DNA from: Eutrigla gurnardus
Taxonomy: Eukaryota; Chordata; Actinopteri; Perciformes; Triglidae
Direction of reading: 5' to 3'
Length of the DNA stretch: 64,000 nt
Assembly: GCA_963514095.1 (NCBI GenBank)
Contig: OY741285.1
Coordinates: 5,170,375-5,234,374 of the forward strand
Shown: positions 1 to 11,900 of the stretch, in pieces
Numbering within the stretch: the stretch's first letter is position 1
Layout: every line of letters begins with the position of its first letter
Translations under genes and position numbers: made by a program
The notes under the pieces: generated by a model
What the model was told of the DNA's origin: nothing
What the model saw: only the letters and a program-made list of their open reading frames with translations
Database searches by the model: none

Positions 1-417
1 AGTCGCTCTGACCCCCAACTACAACCTCAACCTTCCCCCTTACTTCCCGGGACTGTTTCTCATCTCCCCCCCGGGGTTTTCAGAGGGTTTCACCCCGTGC
101 TGTCAGCCCGGCGAGCACGCCCCCTCGGCGGCGGCGGATTTGTCGGCTCGGTCGAGTCCGACTGGGACCTGAGCTCTCGGGCAGACTCGTCCTCCATCCC
201 ACGGGGACCTTCACCTCAGGGGGGAGACTCTTACCAAGTAGCCACGCCTCTTCCTCTTTCTTCACGGGCATTTCCTGTCGGACGCACACATAGCCGAACT
301 GTTTCAGATGGACAGCCATATTTTCTCTCTCTTTCAGTTTTTGGGTTTGTTTCTTTCTTTACTTCCTGTGTGCGCGCACAGCGAACCCAGCCCGAGACCG
401 AACTCACTAATAACTAA
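1..417 (+). CDS. Unidentified open frame entering from left edge
   Basis: Frame 1 is open from base 1 to TAA at 415-417 (138 codons). It is GC-rich and Pro/Ser/Arg-rich up to about codon 80 (VESDWDLSSRADSSSIPRG, SPQGGDSYQ), then becomes hydrophobic and less protein-like. It may be the 3' part of a terminal exon of a gene lying further left, with the true coding part ending earlier. I do not recognise the protein. A chance open frame in a CpG-rich stretch is the alternative. Confidence 0.25.
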   Translation, partial: SRSDPQLQPQPSPLLPGTVSHLPPGVFRGFHPVLSARRARPLGGGGFVGSVESDWDLSSRADSSSIPRGPSPQGGDSYQVATPLPLSSRAFPVGRTHSRTVSDGQPYFLSLSVFGFVSFFTSCVRAQRTQPETELTNN

Positions 418-2010
418 AAAGTCATGTACAGAAAAAAAAAAAACAAACTCATGTATGAAACCTGTATGTTAATTAATAAGACCTTATGGAATGTTGATAA
501 CGATAATTAACGAATATTGATAAACTCAAAGTGGTACTTCCCTCACGTTCTGCATTTCAAATAGGAGTGGAGTGCACTTCACAAGTGTCTAGCTGGAGTT
601 TCCGCCCCCCAAAAACCCGCTCGCCGACCTTAATGACAGCTCTCCCGTTTCTACCGGGAGATTTAAACAAGAAAAGCGCTTCCTTTTTATTTGATCCTTC
701 CTTTCTTGCTGTCTTTCTTCTTCTTTCTTTTGCTGCCTTTTATCCGCGCTTGCTTACTTTACTTCCAAACAGTTGACAGTAGCACCAGAAATAGGCCAAC
801 AGGGGAGGAAAGTCCTGAAGTACTGACAGTATGTAGGTTAGGAAACCTTTCTCTTAGGCTTGGAGGGGGGGGGGATGACTCAAGTGCGCTTTACAAGGTT
901 TCCCGGCTGAAGTGCACTTTCCGAAAAGGCTGTTTGACTGAGAAGCAGCTGGGGAGACGTCGATAGTTTTACTTAAAAAGGCCTCAGGTGACTTAGCTTG
1001 ACTGGCACTTATCAATTCACCCTCCCACTGAAACTGGAGACAATGACATGTCTAATATGAATATGCTTTAATATATATATACATATATAGTATTAAAGGT
1101 ATATTTTTGGCGAGTGAGCTTCTTCAGAGATGTCGTATGAACAGGTATTATACAGAACCGTTATGACTTAATTCACCCCTTTACTGAGGAGCATTCTGAA
1201 ATGTTTTAGAGTGCATTTATTTACACTTTATTCTACGAAATAGTATCTTAAATAACAAAAGTCCTTATTCAACAACTGGCCAATGTGAAGTTCTTCAAGA
1301 AGGAACTGATGTTGATGGATCGTTGTAACTAAAACCAAAGGTTGGCACTTAACTCAGAGAGCGTGTTTAACGTTGCTAGTTTTGTTTTCATTTAGGTTGA
1401 GATTCTGTCGTTGTTTATGTTTGTTTGTTTGTTTGTTTTGGGGGGAGGGGTGGGGGTGGGGGGGTTCTGGATGTGGGAGAATGTAGCCAATTGTAGCGCA
1501 TGAGTCCGCTATGCAAATCAAAACCTTCCCTCACGAATCCTGTATCAGAGACGTCAGGAGGCAGACACACCCAGCCACCCACGGGGGGCGCTCTCTCTCA
1601 CGGACTCTGGCAGAGGCGCAGAGAGGTGGAGGGGATCTCATGTTCAATGCTGCTCGTGAAACTTTGTTGCTCCGCATCTAAACTGCTGTGTTTTAAAACC
1701 GAAGGATTGCAGAAAGGAGAGCGACAAAGTGTGGATAGAGAGAGAGAGATAGATGGAGAGAGAGAGCAACAAAACAAAAAAACAAAAAAAGGAGGAGAGA
1801 AAGGGAGCGAATGAATGTACACTAAAGGATGAACGCGTGTGTTTGTGAGTGATGTGACGGTCCGGAGGCGGGAGAGAGGTTGGGAGAGTGAAGTGTGGGT
1901 GGACTGGTTTATTGTATGTGGGTGTGTGTGGACCGTGTGTGTCAGTTCTGGGGTGGTGTTGCTCCGGGAAAGAGGGAACCTGTATTTTTGCAATAAAGTT
2001 ATTTACCAAT
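418..2010 (+). other. Noncoding stretch, possible 3' UTR ending at AATAAA
   Basis: No convincing coding sequence. Contains poly-G near 1440-1464, an ATGCAAAT octamer at 1513-1520, GA-rich sequence at 1735-1800 and an AATAAA at 1992-1997 that could terminate a transcript running in from the left. Confidence 0.3.
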
Positions 2011-2911
2011 GCACTCCCACAGGGGGCGTAACCACCGAACCGAATGTCCTTGTCGTCATTTTGCTTGTGGAAAGATCAGTGAAGATGATACACTTTATTT
2101 AATCCACAAATATGATTTTATTTTTGCGCAAGATGTTTACGAAATTTCTTTCATCGTATAAATAGACTTAATACATTTTAATGGAGTCATTGTGGTAAAA
2201 GGTAAGTACTTTAAAAGGTGAAATTACATGTCACGGCAATAATTTCTCTGAATAGACTAGAAATGACAAAACACAAAACATATTAAGAAAAAAGACTCAC
2301 TCAAAAATCAGACATTGAATTATTTGCATCGGCAAAGACATACAATTCTTTTTTTTTTTTTCAAACTTTTTTTATGGGGTTTTGCAGATTAGTACAATTG
2401 TATTAAAACATTTACATAAAGTAAAGTAAAGTAGTCATTTTTTCTTATAGAAAAAGCAAACAAACAGGCCGTAGAAAACAACAGTGAAGTAATGCTGCGA
2501 ACCCAAACAGCTAGACATACAATTCTGATTTGATTACATTATTATTATTATTATTATTGGACAAATAAATACATATTTTTCAAATTGAGATTTCAAAACA
2601 TTTCATAGACGACTTTAAACAATTTAATTGCTTAGTAAGTCTTAATGTTAATGATATTATTTTGTGCATGCAACAGGGCTACTTAATTGGAGGATGTAAA
2701 CCGGAAGTAGAATGTCCCAATGGGCTCTGCAGGTTAACTGTGGGCGACAACTTGCGCCATGTTTTTGTTTAGCTTATATTTGCAAACGTTTTGGCAAATT
2801 TGCACATTAAAAGTAAGCCGAAGCAGCTTTTAGCGGTTGCTGGTTTGAGTTTACCCACGGGTGTGCAGGTGACTCTCACTACGTCACTTTGATACCGAAG
2901 AAGAGTTAAAA

Positions 2912-3016
2912 ATGCGAAGATTCTCGGGCAGGAGTTACTGCACGGAGCGTCTAATTGCTGTGATTTCTTGGCGGATTTATGGACGTCGTTTGCTCTGGGC
3001 CTCGCAGCGGTTAACG
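2912..3016 (+). CDS. Possible first coding exon (35 codons)
   Basis: ATG in an A-rich context opens a basic peptide (MRRFSGRSYCTERLIAVISW) that ends at a strong donor gtgagt at 3017. It is preceded by GC-richer sequence with a CRE-like TACGTCA at 2880. I see no downstream exon to join it to, so this may be chance or a fragment of an unannotated transcript. Confidence 0.2.
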
Positions 3017-3102
3017 GTGAGTGTAAATCACACTTCTATAATAATGTGTTTTTATGTCGGTTCACTTTTCACTGGGTTTAATGACGAGGAGGAGTAAATG
3101 TA

Positions 3103-3335
3103 TGGAAGCCCATTTCCGCCAATTTCAGAAAAAAAAATCATGATTTACTATTTTAAAAAGATTGCATAGTATCTCAGATAATGCCTTAGTTTCTCAAAAT
3201 ATTGATATTATAGTATCTCAGAACAATGATTTTGAGAAAGTATCTAATTATTATGAGATACAAAATCTTTATTTTGAGATACTAAGTCACTATTCTCTGT
3301 GGCAGTTTTCTGAAAGTGGCAGAAATGGGCTTCCA
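3103..3335 (+). mobile_element. MITE with TGGAAGCC terminal inverted repeats
   Basis: Left end TGGAAGCCCATTTCCGCCAA and the reverse complement of the right end agree over about 28 bases with two mismatches. TA dinucleotides at 3101-3102 and 3336-3337 flank it as target-site duplication. The interior is AT-rich, noncoding and itself partly palindromic (repeated GTATCTCAGA/TGAGATAC). TA targets suggest a Tc1/mariner-type parent; this is inference. Confidence 0.8.
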
Positions 3336-3337
3336 TA

Positions 3338-5035
3338 ATTCCCACGCCACGTTAAAAAAATAAATAAAATAAAATCCAAGTTGTACATGTGTGAAGTAGC
3401 AATTTTTAGGCACTGCACTAGAGTATAGCATATTTCCCTTTTCTGTTCTACTTTACACATTAATTATAATCTAGTAACAATAACATAACATAGCCTGAGC
3501 CATTCTGAATGAATAGTACGTCTGGTAGCCTACAACTTTTTAGTATTTTATAAAAAAAAATAATAATAATAATTTAAGCCAAATTCTGTGGGTATTTTGT
3601 TTTACTCCAGTAGAAAATGTGAGTACTTACTGCATGCAGCTGCTCAAGATGCATTTTGTAAACCCCAGTTATTTTGTCCTGTTGGCCAGTCTGCAGTGTG
3701 GCCCTCCACCACTAGATGTAAGCAGTGATACACTGACCCTGCACAGCCATTCACATTTTCATTCACAGACATTTCTGCATCACTGAGCCATATAAACACG
3801 CTCACGTTAGCGTACACATCCTTTTCACTGCAGAACAGAGCAGAGAAAAAAGGTGATGAATCAATAGCCATCCCCTTTCACGTAGAGACTCTCTCCGGTA
3901 CTGGAAGAGTACGACTGGTTCTTTTATGCATGTGTGCTTATGTTGGTCCTGCTATCCTGTTGAGATTCGGTGACCTGAATTCGGAGACCCTGCAGGATCT
4001 GGTTGCTCATATTTACTGGCATATTTATTTAGCCTGGGGAACAAAGAGTTGAACTTAACATCACACTTTTTAGCCTCCTGAGGTTTTTTGAGGAAAGTAC
4101 ATATATTTGTCTGTTTCAATCATGTACTCCCTATAGATGTTGTTTCAGCCAAGTACCTCCGAAACATTCGTTGTGGCAGTTTGCAGTTCATGACTTTTTC
4201 ATAGGAAATACTGAATATAAAATGTAGTTTATTAGACTTACATTTACATTTTTGATTGAACTTCTAGCTTAATTATTTTAGGAATAATTGATATTCTTTT
4301 AATCATTAAAAAATCTCACGTACAACCTGAAGCACTCTAAAGTACCCTTATAGGTGCTAGAAGAGAAACGGGTCTAGACTATTGAACTAGAAGGAATGAC
4401 GGTCTGCAAATGTTGGTGAAAGAAATGGTAAAGGTTGTTCTTGTTGCATTCGCTATTGATCGTCAAATTGCCAGAATACATGCTGAAGAAAGGTGGGGTT
4501 TCTTTTTGGCCAAAACGTCCACACACAAAAAAAAATGTCTGAGTGCTGTCCTCCTTATTTTTTTTCTTTTTTTTTAAAAGCCAATATTATAGCCTGAAAG
4601 CTTGTGTTGAAATGAAGTGGGTCAACAGAAGGCATACAGATAGTGCAGTCAACAAAGATAACACAGATTTTCCTTTAGAAAACAAGGTTTCCTTTGAGGG
4701 CAGTGAAGGAAAGCCAACTGAAAGTCTCAGAATGAGTCTGGAGCTCCAAGACCTCCGGCAGTGATGTGGCAGCGCGGGAAAACACGTGGAGGGGAGAGTA
4801 ATTAGTCACTTGTCACACCTGTACTGAGAAACTATGACGTCAGCCGTCCCGTCAAGTTGTCAGTGGATGCATCAGACAGTGGATTAGATGCCGACAGGAA
4901 GGTTTTTTTCAGTGGAAATTTTTTGAATATGATCTTAAACCACTTTATTATAAATAAGACACTCTGCAGTGGTTAAAAATAATGCATTAATGTTGACTGA
5001 CTTTCATTTTTAAAGCAAAAGCTCATCAGTTTGGC
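3338..5035. other. Intergenic, no feature recognised
   Basis: AT-rich sequence; no splice-consistent exon or repeat family identified. Confidence 0.6.
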
Positions 5036-5039
5036 AAAT

Positions 5040-5240
5040 ACTTTCTGGCCGAACGTTACATGGGAAAGCTGAAGCTAGTTAGCATAGCTTAGCTTAGCTT
5101 AGCTTAGCGTAAAGACTTGAAACGGGGGGAAGCTAGCATGGCTCTGTCCAAAAGTAACAAAATAGACTTACTCACCTCTAAAACTTTAACATAATTTATA
5201 TCTCAGACCATTTCTTGGCTCCAAGCAGTTGCCAGGCAAC
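5040..5240 (+). repeat. Dispersed TTAGC-containing repeat, copy 1
   Basis: Contains a TTAGC pentamer tandem (about 5080-5107), then GGCTCTGTCCAAAAGTAACA and TGCCAGGCAACCA. The same landmarks recur in order at 37,640-37,790, so these are copies of one interspersed family. Confidence 0.65.
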
Positions 5241-6160
5241 CAATAAGTAAAATAATAAATTACTGCGCCCGTGCAACACATGGAGGAGCGGGACTTTTTT
5301 CGGTTTCGGCGATGCGTTCAAAGTCTCTGGGGTTTTTCCAAATGCCAGAGAAGAAGCGTTTTACATTCGAACAGCCACTCGAGCTCTTCTCCACTTGAAT
5401 GTAAATGTTTGATTAGCAGGCGTTTGCTGAAACCACGGATGCTGTCGGCGGTCTAGATAATGTAAATATGCGAAGTGCACTTTTTTTAACCTGCGATCAT
5501 TAGCATAGCCCACCGGCATTGTGGGAACACAATCCAAAGACCATTATCACCCAGTCATTGAGACGTGCGGTGCATTCATCACATTCAATTGGTGGCTGAA
5601 CGCCGTGGAAGAAAACGGTCTCTTTTAGTTGATGGTTCAGGGGAATGAGGGACTTAGTGAGCGGCTGTAAACACTATAATTTAGTGTTATTATCAATGCA
5701 CGGCGGCGCTTTGAGGGAACATGTGTAGGTACGGTTTTCACCATCTTAGTTTTACGTGTGCTGATAATCACTAAGGGCTTGTTATATTTCAGGGGTAGGC
5801 AAGTTTTTACGGGGAAATGTTGAAGTGCACTCTCATCCGCATGACAAATTTCCAAGTCGGTAGCATTTCAGTCCGAGAGTTAAGCTGCAAACAACTCTCA
5901 AGAATTGTGTGATTCATTAAGCACACACTTCCTGCAGTCAAATGAAGCATTAAATATCGTGCTGAAGGAAACGTGCAGCTCGTAGCTCATTCACATTTTG
6001 CTTTTTAACCTTTTGAAATACAGCTCGGCTCCAATTGCGGGGGGGAAAGTGTCTGACAACGGAGTGCAGCTGCACAAAAGGCAGATGACGTGAATCAAAA
6101 TCAGTCAAAATATTGTCATCGATGCAGATTATTATCCATCAATCCATCCTCCTCCTCCTC
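5241..6160. other. Intergenic, no feature recognised
   Basis: No convincing coding or repeat content. Confidence 0.55.
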
Positions 6161-6345
6161 GCCACCGCCTCCCCTCCCTCCTCCCCTCCGGTGGTGTGGG
6201 TCGTGTCTGACGCCCGAGCTTCCTCTCGTGGAGGGGAGTGCTCACGTGCGGAGTCCTCACGTGCGGCGGCGGCGGCGGCAGACGTTCACACTCTGTGGGA
6301 GAGTCGTTGGCGGGCTAAAAATAGCGCCGCGGAGGCAGAGGGAGA
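6160..6345 (+). promoter_or_regulatory. CpG-rich island with E-boxes and MEF2 site
   Basis: CG-rich block containing two CACGTG E-boxes (6243-6248, 6258-6263), a GCGGCGGCGGCGG run and a perfect MEF2 consensus CTAAAAATAG at 6315-6324. A TATAAA lies at 6599-6604. It looks like a promoter or enhancer, but no gene it would serve is visible in the window. Confidence 0.35.
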
Positions 6346-6604
6346 TGAGCTGGAGGAGACAACGGTGGGGAGAAATAGAAACTTGGGGGTTATTTTTATC
6401 TCACGCGTCTCTCTGCTGCATCCCTCCGTGACTTCCTCTCTGTGAAAACCCTTTTGCCTCTTTTTATTATTCACTGCTCTCTTTTTGCCTCGCTGGCGTC
6501 TGAACTCTTTGCTCAGTTGACTCATGGTTGTAAAAGCAGACGCGTAGCTTCCCCTCATTAACACACCGGCTGGTACAAGAGTTTGACTTTTTTTTTGCTA
6601 TAAA

Positions 6605-7580
6605 TCGCTGCACTTTGATGCAAAAAAAAAAGGCAGAGCTGCTAGTTAGGAGTGAATGACTGCAAGGGACAAGTACATCCCAGACAGACCCCTGTTACTA
6701 TAGCAACGGTGACTTACCCTTTAGCGTATTTCAGTGCACGTGCGGAGTCATTCATTTCTCTCCACCATTCATCCATTCATCAATCAATTCATTCATTCAG
6801 CAACTCATTGACACATTGTGTGACTTTGTAACTCTGCCTGGCACATTGATTCTTTTCTTTTTTTTGTTGATGGTATATTCACAAGGACACTGCATTGACA
6901 GAAAAGCAGAAACCTTTTGAACACGACAGTGGAATCCAATCCTGCTGTCCTGCGGTGTGAAAGCAGCTTCGTGATGAGGTGTTGATTCAACTCTGCTGCA
7001 GGTTTAAGTGCCGTAACTCGGCCTGGAAACCTACAAGTGGCGATCCTTAAGATTTGAGTCCTCGATTGATTGAACGCCCACCTGTTGGGTTTCCTGTGAA
7101 ATCATTTCCTTTCACATTGAAAGTCAACTCTCGCTGCGGGAAACAGTAATATATAATATAAAGTAAAGTAATATATAGATATTGCAATTCATCATTGGGC
7201 CATAGGTTCACCATCTTTGTGTTAATAATATATAGTGATTAGCAGACATTTATTTGAATTCAAATATGTGAGATCGCCCTCTATTCAGCATTCATGTCCA
7301 GCCTTTAATCATTTTATGAAAGCTCGTTATAATGAAAAACTCCTCATACACGTAGCTGCGTGTGACTACATTAAAGACTATTTTGTGGCATATTCATTTT
7401 CCCAAGAGTCAGGAACAAAGTGTCGTGTTCGGGGAAAAAAAAAGAGGTTTTCTTTTTATGGTTGTTGCTGTGAACTGTATTACATTTTCTGCTGCAGTAC
7501 AAAATGTATTTTCCTGGAAATTTTAGATGCACTGAAATTGACAGCGGTTTAACTCAAAGGACTAAATTCCCTGCGGACGG
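6605..7580. other. Intergenic, no feature recognised
   Basis: Includes short ATTCATT repeats near 6770-6810; otherwise nothing identified. Confidence 0.55.
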
Positions 7581-7581
7581 A

Positions 7582-7582
7582 C

Positions 7583-7651
<69 letters not shown>
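7582..7651. repeat. CA microsatellite
   Basis: About 70 bp of near-perfect CA repeat; a complementary 214-bp TG tract lies 290 bp away. Confidence 0.97.
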
Positions 7652-7652
<1 letters not shown>

Positions 7653-7937
7653 CAACCTGTCATTATTCCCTACCGAATAAAAAGTCAGAGCTGCCTTTCA
7701 GGGGTTTTTAATGACATTTTCTTCGGCGGTCCATCTGTGATTCCGGAGCGATGGGATGCACGTCTTCTCTGTTAAATCTCCCCCTCAGCTGTGTTTGCTG
7801 ACAGACACAGAGATGGGGGCGGGGAGGGGGGGGGGGGTATTTAATTTAATGCAGGCTACACAATTGAGTGGAGAGAAAAAAAACCACAACATTGCGAGAT
7901 ATGCCAGCAAGCAGTAATCACTGCAATTATTGTTACA

Positions 7938-8155
<218 letters not shown>

Positions 8156-8895
8156 CTATTCAAGGCCTCCAGTTGTACATTAAGTCTCAATCCATCACCG
8201 TGATGCTCGATGCCAACGCCGTCCACTCTCTCCGAGCATAATGGAGCCCCTTCCTTCGCCTTATCTCTTATCTTTTCCTTATTTCCATTCTGCCTCTGAA
8301 GTCATTCTTTACCACCCTCCCCTATTTGTCGCCTTTTCAATCATCCTCTCTCTCTCTCTCCTCCCGAGACTCGTATCAACCCGACTTCATCCCTCAGATC
8401 AGGTGGCTTAACTGTTCCCCGTCGCTCGTGTAGCAATATATGTAGTAATTTACTGAAACTATCAGGCTGAAGGGGGGGGTTAATGTCAGGTACAGTGAGC
8501 AAAAATGACTCATCCGTGTGATGATGTAGTTAAAAGTGAGGCAATTAGAAGTGCACACTCCGGTCTCCTCCACTAATCTCTCTGAATTCTCCTCTGCCCG
8601 TTCGAAGCCGGTACAAATGGAGGAATTCAAGCCCCGTCCTGCCGTCCTCCTCTGGAGGGATCAGTCACATCTCAGAGGGTGTAAATGGGAGGTTGCTGTT
8701 TCGTGTAGCTTGTCTCATTCGGTCCGGCTACATCCCAAACTTTTTTATTTGTTCTTCTCCATTCTGCATAAACGACGCATCGCTAACTGCTCTCACACTG
8801 AATGTTGGCACTACATGTGAATTCAACCCGGTTTCACTCCCAACTCTTCAAATAGTGATGTTTGATCATGTATTTTTTCCCCTGGTTTTGTTGGA

Positions 8896-8919
8896 GGGGG
8901 GGGGGGGGGGGGGGGGGGG
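8896..8919. repeat. Poly-G run, 24 bp
   Basis: Uninterrupted guanine homopolymer; long enough to form G-quadruplex in principle and error-prone in sequencing. Confidence 0.9.
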
Positions 8920-11900
8920 TTACATAAGGCAGCTTGGTGCTGCATGACAATGCTGGCTACATCCGAGTGACTTACACTCCCGGCCCTTTTTAATCCTCAT
9001 CGCTTGGTTGGCATTTCCTCTTCCTCGAGAGAGATTTATCTCTCCTCCTTAGCGCCCCCATCTTCCATTCATCTTTGCTGACCGGCTGAATCGGCCTGGT
9101 CCCGATGGCACGGCCGTAATTGGACGAGCAGCAGGACGCCGCCGTGCAGATTGTCCGTGTGAGAGGCGTGCAGCGAGTTCATGTGGACCCAGTTCGCTCC
9201 GTTTACATCGGATGATCCTCATACAGATGGGCCGCTATCTCACAAATCTTGCCTTTCAGCCTTTTCCGCCCGTTAGCCCCCCCCCTAATATTCCAAACGA
9301 TGAATCCATTAATCAGGAAAATAATCGCTGGGATGTTTGTTCTGCTGTGTTTAAACTGCGGCTCACGCAGCATTGTACTGTAAGTATGTGAACGTGGTCA
9401 TGTGTGCTGGAGGGGTTTGTGTGTTTACTTCATGTACACGATGAGCAGGTGGCAAATTCCTAATTAGATCTCACCCTTTGTTTCTGCTGTCAAATGTTCC
9501 ATTAAGGAACATCAAAGTGTCTGTATGTCTGTCCAGAACCCCTCCTGCTCCACCGTTATGTTCCCGACCCACAATGCCACGGCTGGTTTTTTATACCATA
9601 ATTTTCCCCCAATTAAAGTTACTGAAATGATAGTTTTTCTTGTTTTTCCATGAATCATAATTCATTTCTCTCTCGCTGACTTAGTCTCTCTTACCTAATC
9701 TCTTATTTTTTTTACATGCATGCGGTTTTAACGGGGGCCTCCATCATCTCGTCTGCCAGCTGCATGAAATCTCTTCACCCGCTGTGCCACTTTAATCTCT
9801 TGTATACCATTTTAATCTAATCTGTTTGCCTTTTTTATGTGACGAGCACACGGCAGCCAGATTCTTTTTTTTTTTTCAGGCGTTAAACCGAGACACGTCG
9901 GCCGTCGTGTTGTGATTTAGCGATGACTCGGATTAAAAGACACAAAATAATAGGAAAACAACATCAATACCGCGTACGTGAACGCCGTACGCACTCTACC
10001 CGACCGAACCTCCCGTTCGCCGTCTTGCTGCGGAGCTTCTCTTCCCATCGGAGTCGTGTTTATTCAGATTTTCCTGGCGTAGTTCAAAGTCAACGGGGTT
10101 CATCACTTCTTCTTAGTCTCCGTCTGCTCGGGGATTCATTCCATCTCGCCCCTTGCATGTGAATGAATGTTTCCAATGGAGCGAATCAGTCGTCCACGCC
10201 AAAGCATCAAATCATAATTTGCCCTGCAGAAATAATTTATTTGTTCTGATTGCAGCCTTGACAGAGGCGCAGCCTTGTTTAGTCCCCAATCACATTTGTG
10301 AGATTTATTTAAGAATAACTGATGCTACTTGCGTGTCTGAGAACATATTTGACTTCTACCAATCGCAGATAAAATTGACCTCGCCGCCTCAGTATTTCGC
10401 TGCTGAATCTTCAACTTTCAAGAACTCTGACAATGCCCTCTTTGGAGGAAAGAAGCCCAAAAAAATACTGTATTACCTTCAAACGACAAAGCCCCCTAGT
10501 GGCCTTTAGTGATTATGACGGGGGCAAAGGAGGAAGTCGGGGACAAAGTCTGTCAGGACGTGGATTCGGAAACATTTGTGTCTTGTTTCCATGACTACGG
10601 CCTTCGTAAATCAGTCACCGTAACTTAGCAGAAGGGTAAATTCCTTATTTTAATGAATTATCTCAAGATAATCAATTTTATGAATCAGAGAACGGGGATA
10701 AAACTACATTTGTATTCTCTTTAGATAACTTAAATTAATAATAAATTAACCTTTTTTTAAAGCTGAGATTAACGTCGATAGGATCAATAGTTTTAGTCGT
10801 CATTCCCCAACTGATTTAGAAAGCTTGCCTGTAGGTCATTGTGTTAAGCCATTGGAGACATTATTTATTGACCAGAAGGAAGGAGAGGGACTCTAAAGGA
10901 AGAGGAAACACTGCTCTCCTTTTATCTGATTGAGCACAATGGGGGCTTTTCCACCCTTTTTTCTTTGTCTGTTCCTTATCATCGCTTCATCTGCCCACAT
11001 GCTGCATCTCCAGGGAAAACATGTACAAATCAGTTTGTTTCATGTTGCATTCAGAACGCTGGGAGTTTCAGCGAGAAATGGATGAAAGTCACTGATTTCG
11101 TGGTTCATATTCTATAATTTGAACCAGAACTGTAAATATGCATTCGAATTCCTTTCACCTCACTAGCGTAGCATTCAGTCATTGTAATTTGCAACAGCAA
11201 ATCCATGTTGTAATACTGTCTGCAATTTTGCTTGAACACAGTGAGGAGGATGTTACTTTTCTTCCTGTACCATCCTGCAGCGTCACTCACATCGCTGCAA
11301 GAGAAATCTAGTTTCCCAAGATGATTTAAAAAGTCTCACACAAAGAAACAAAAAGCCTTCTTCAGCCACTGACATTTTGCTGGAACGCGTAGGTGTCTTC
11401 CAATATTGAAGGTTATTTTTTTTATACTCTGGATTCAAACTGTGCTGTCGAATTCACTTTTCTCACAAGGGTGAGCATCATCACGATGGATCATGTTTGT
11501 GAGCATCAAGGGAGGAATGCAACAGTCGGGTAGGTCGGAGGTCACGGTGTCCGTCATGGTGTTACACGCATGTCGGTGCAACACTGCTGCGAGCGTGCAT
11601 GTGTTGCGTCCGTCTGTCCCTCCGTGTACACAGAGAGGCGGAGGGTTTGGCGGGGGATTAACGGTCATTGTGATAAAGCGGAGAGATCCCATCTTGTCTG
11701 GTAATCCCCCGGTCCTCCCCGATCCCCTTGGCGGTCCAGCTGACGAGCTCGGGCGGCCTCGGCGGGATTCAAGAACACATTCCCGGCCCCTCGTCGCCCC
11801 GCCATCTGAAGCTCTGACCCTTCTGTCTAATTCATCTTTTAAAGTCGTCCCATTTCTACCTTCCCCAGACCTTCCTTTTACAGAGTAGATGCCATTTCCC

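Noticed and set aside
1500..1814. 104-codon frame downstream of an ATGCAAAT octamer, as a gene start
   Set aside because: The later half is GA-repeat translation (RERE), no donor fits, and the protein is not recognisable.
10153..10509. 118-codon plus-strand frame as a gene
   Set aside because: No family resemblance, no promoter or splice context, and AT-rich surroundings; likely chance.
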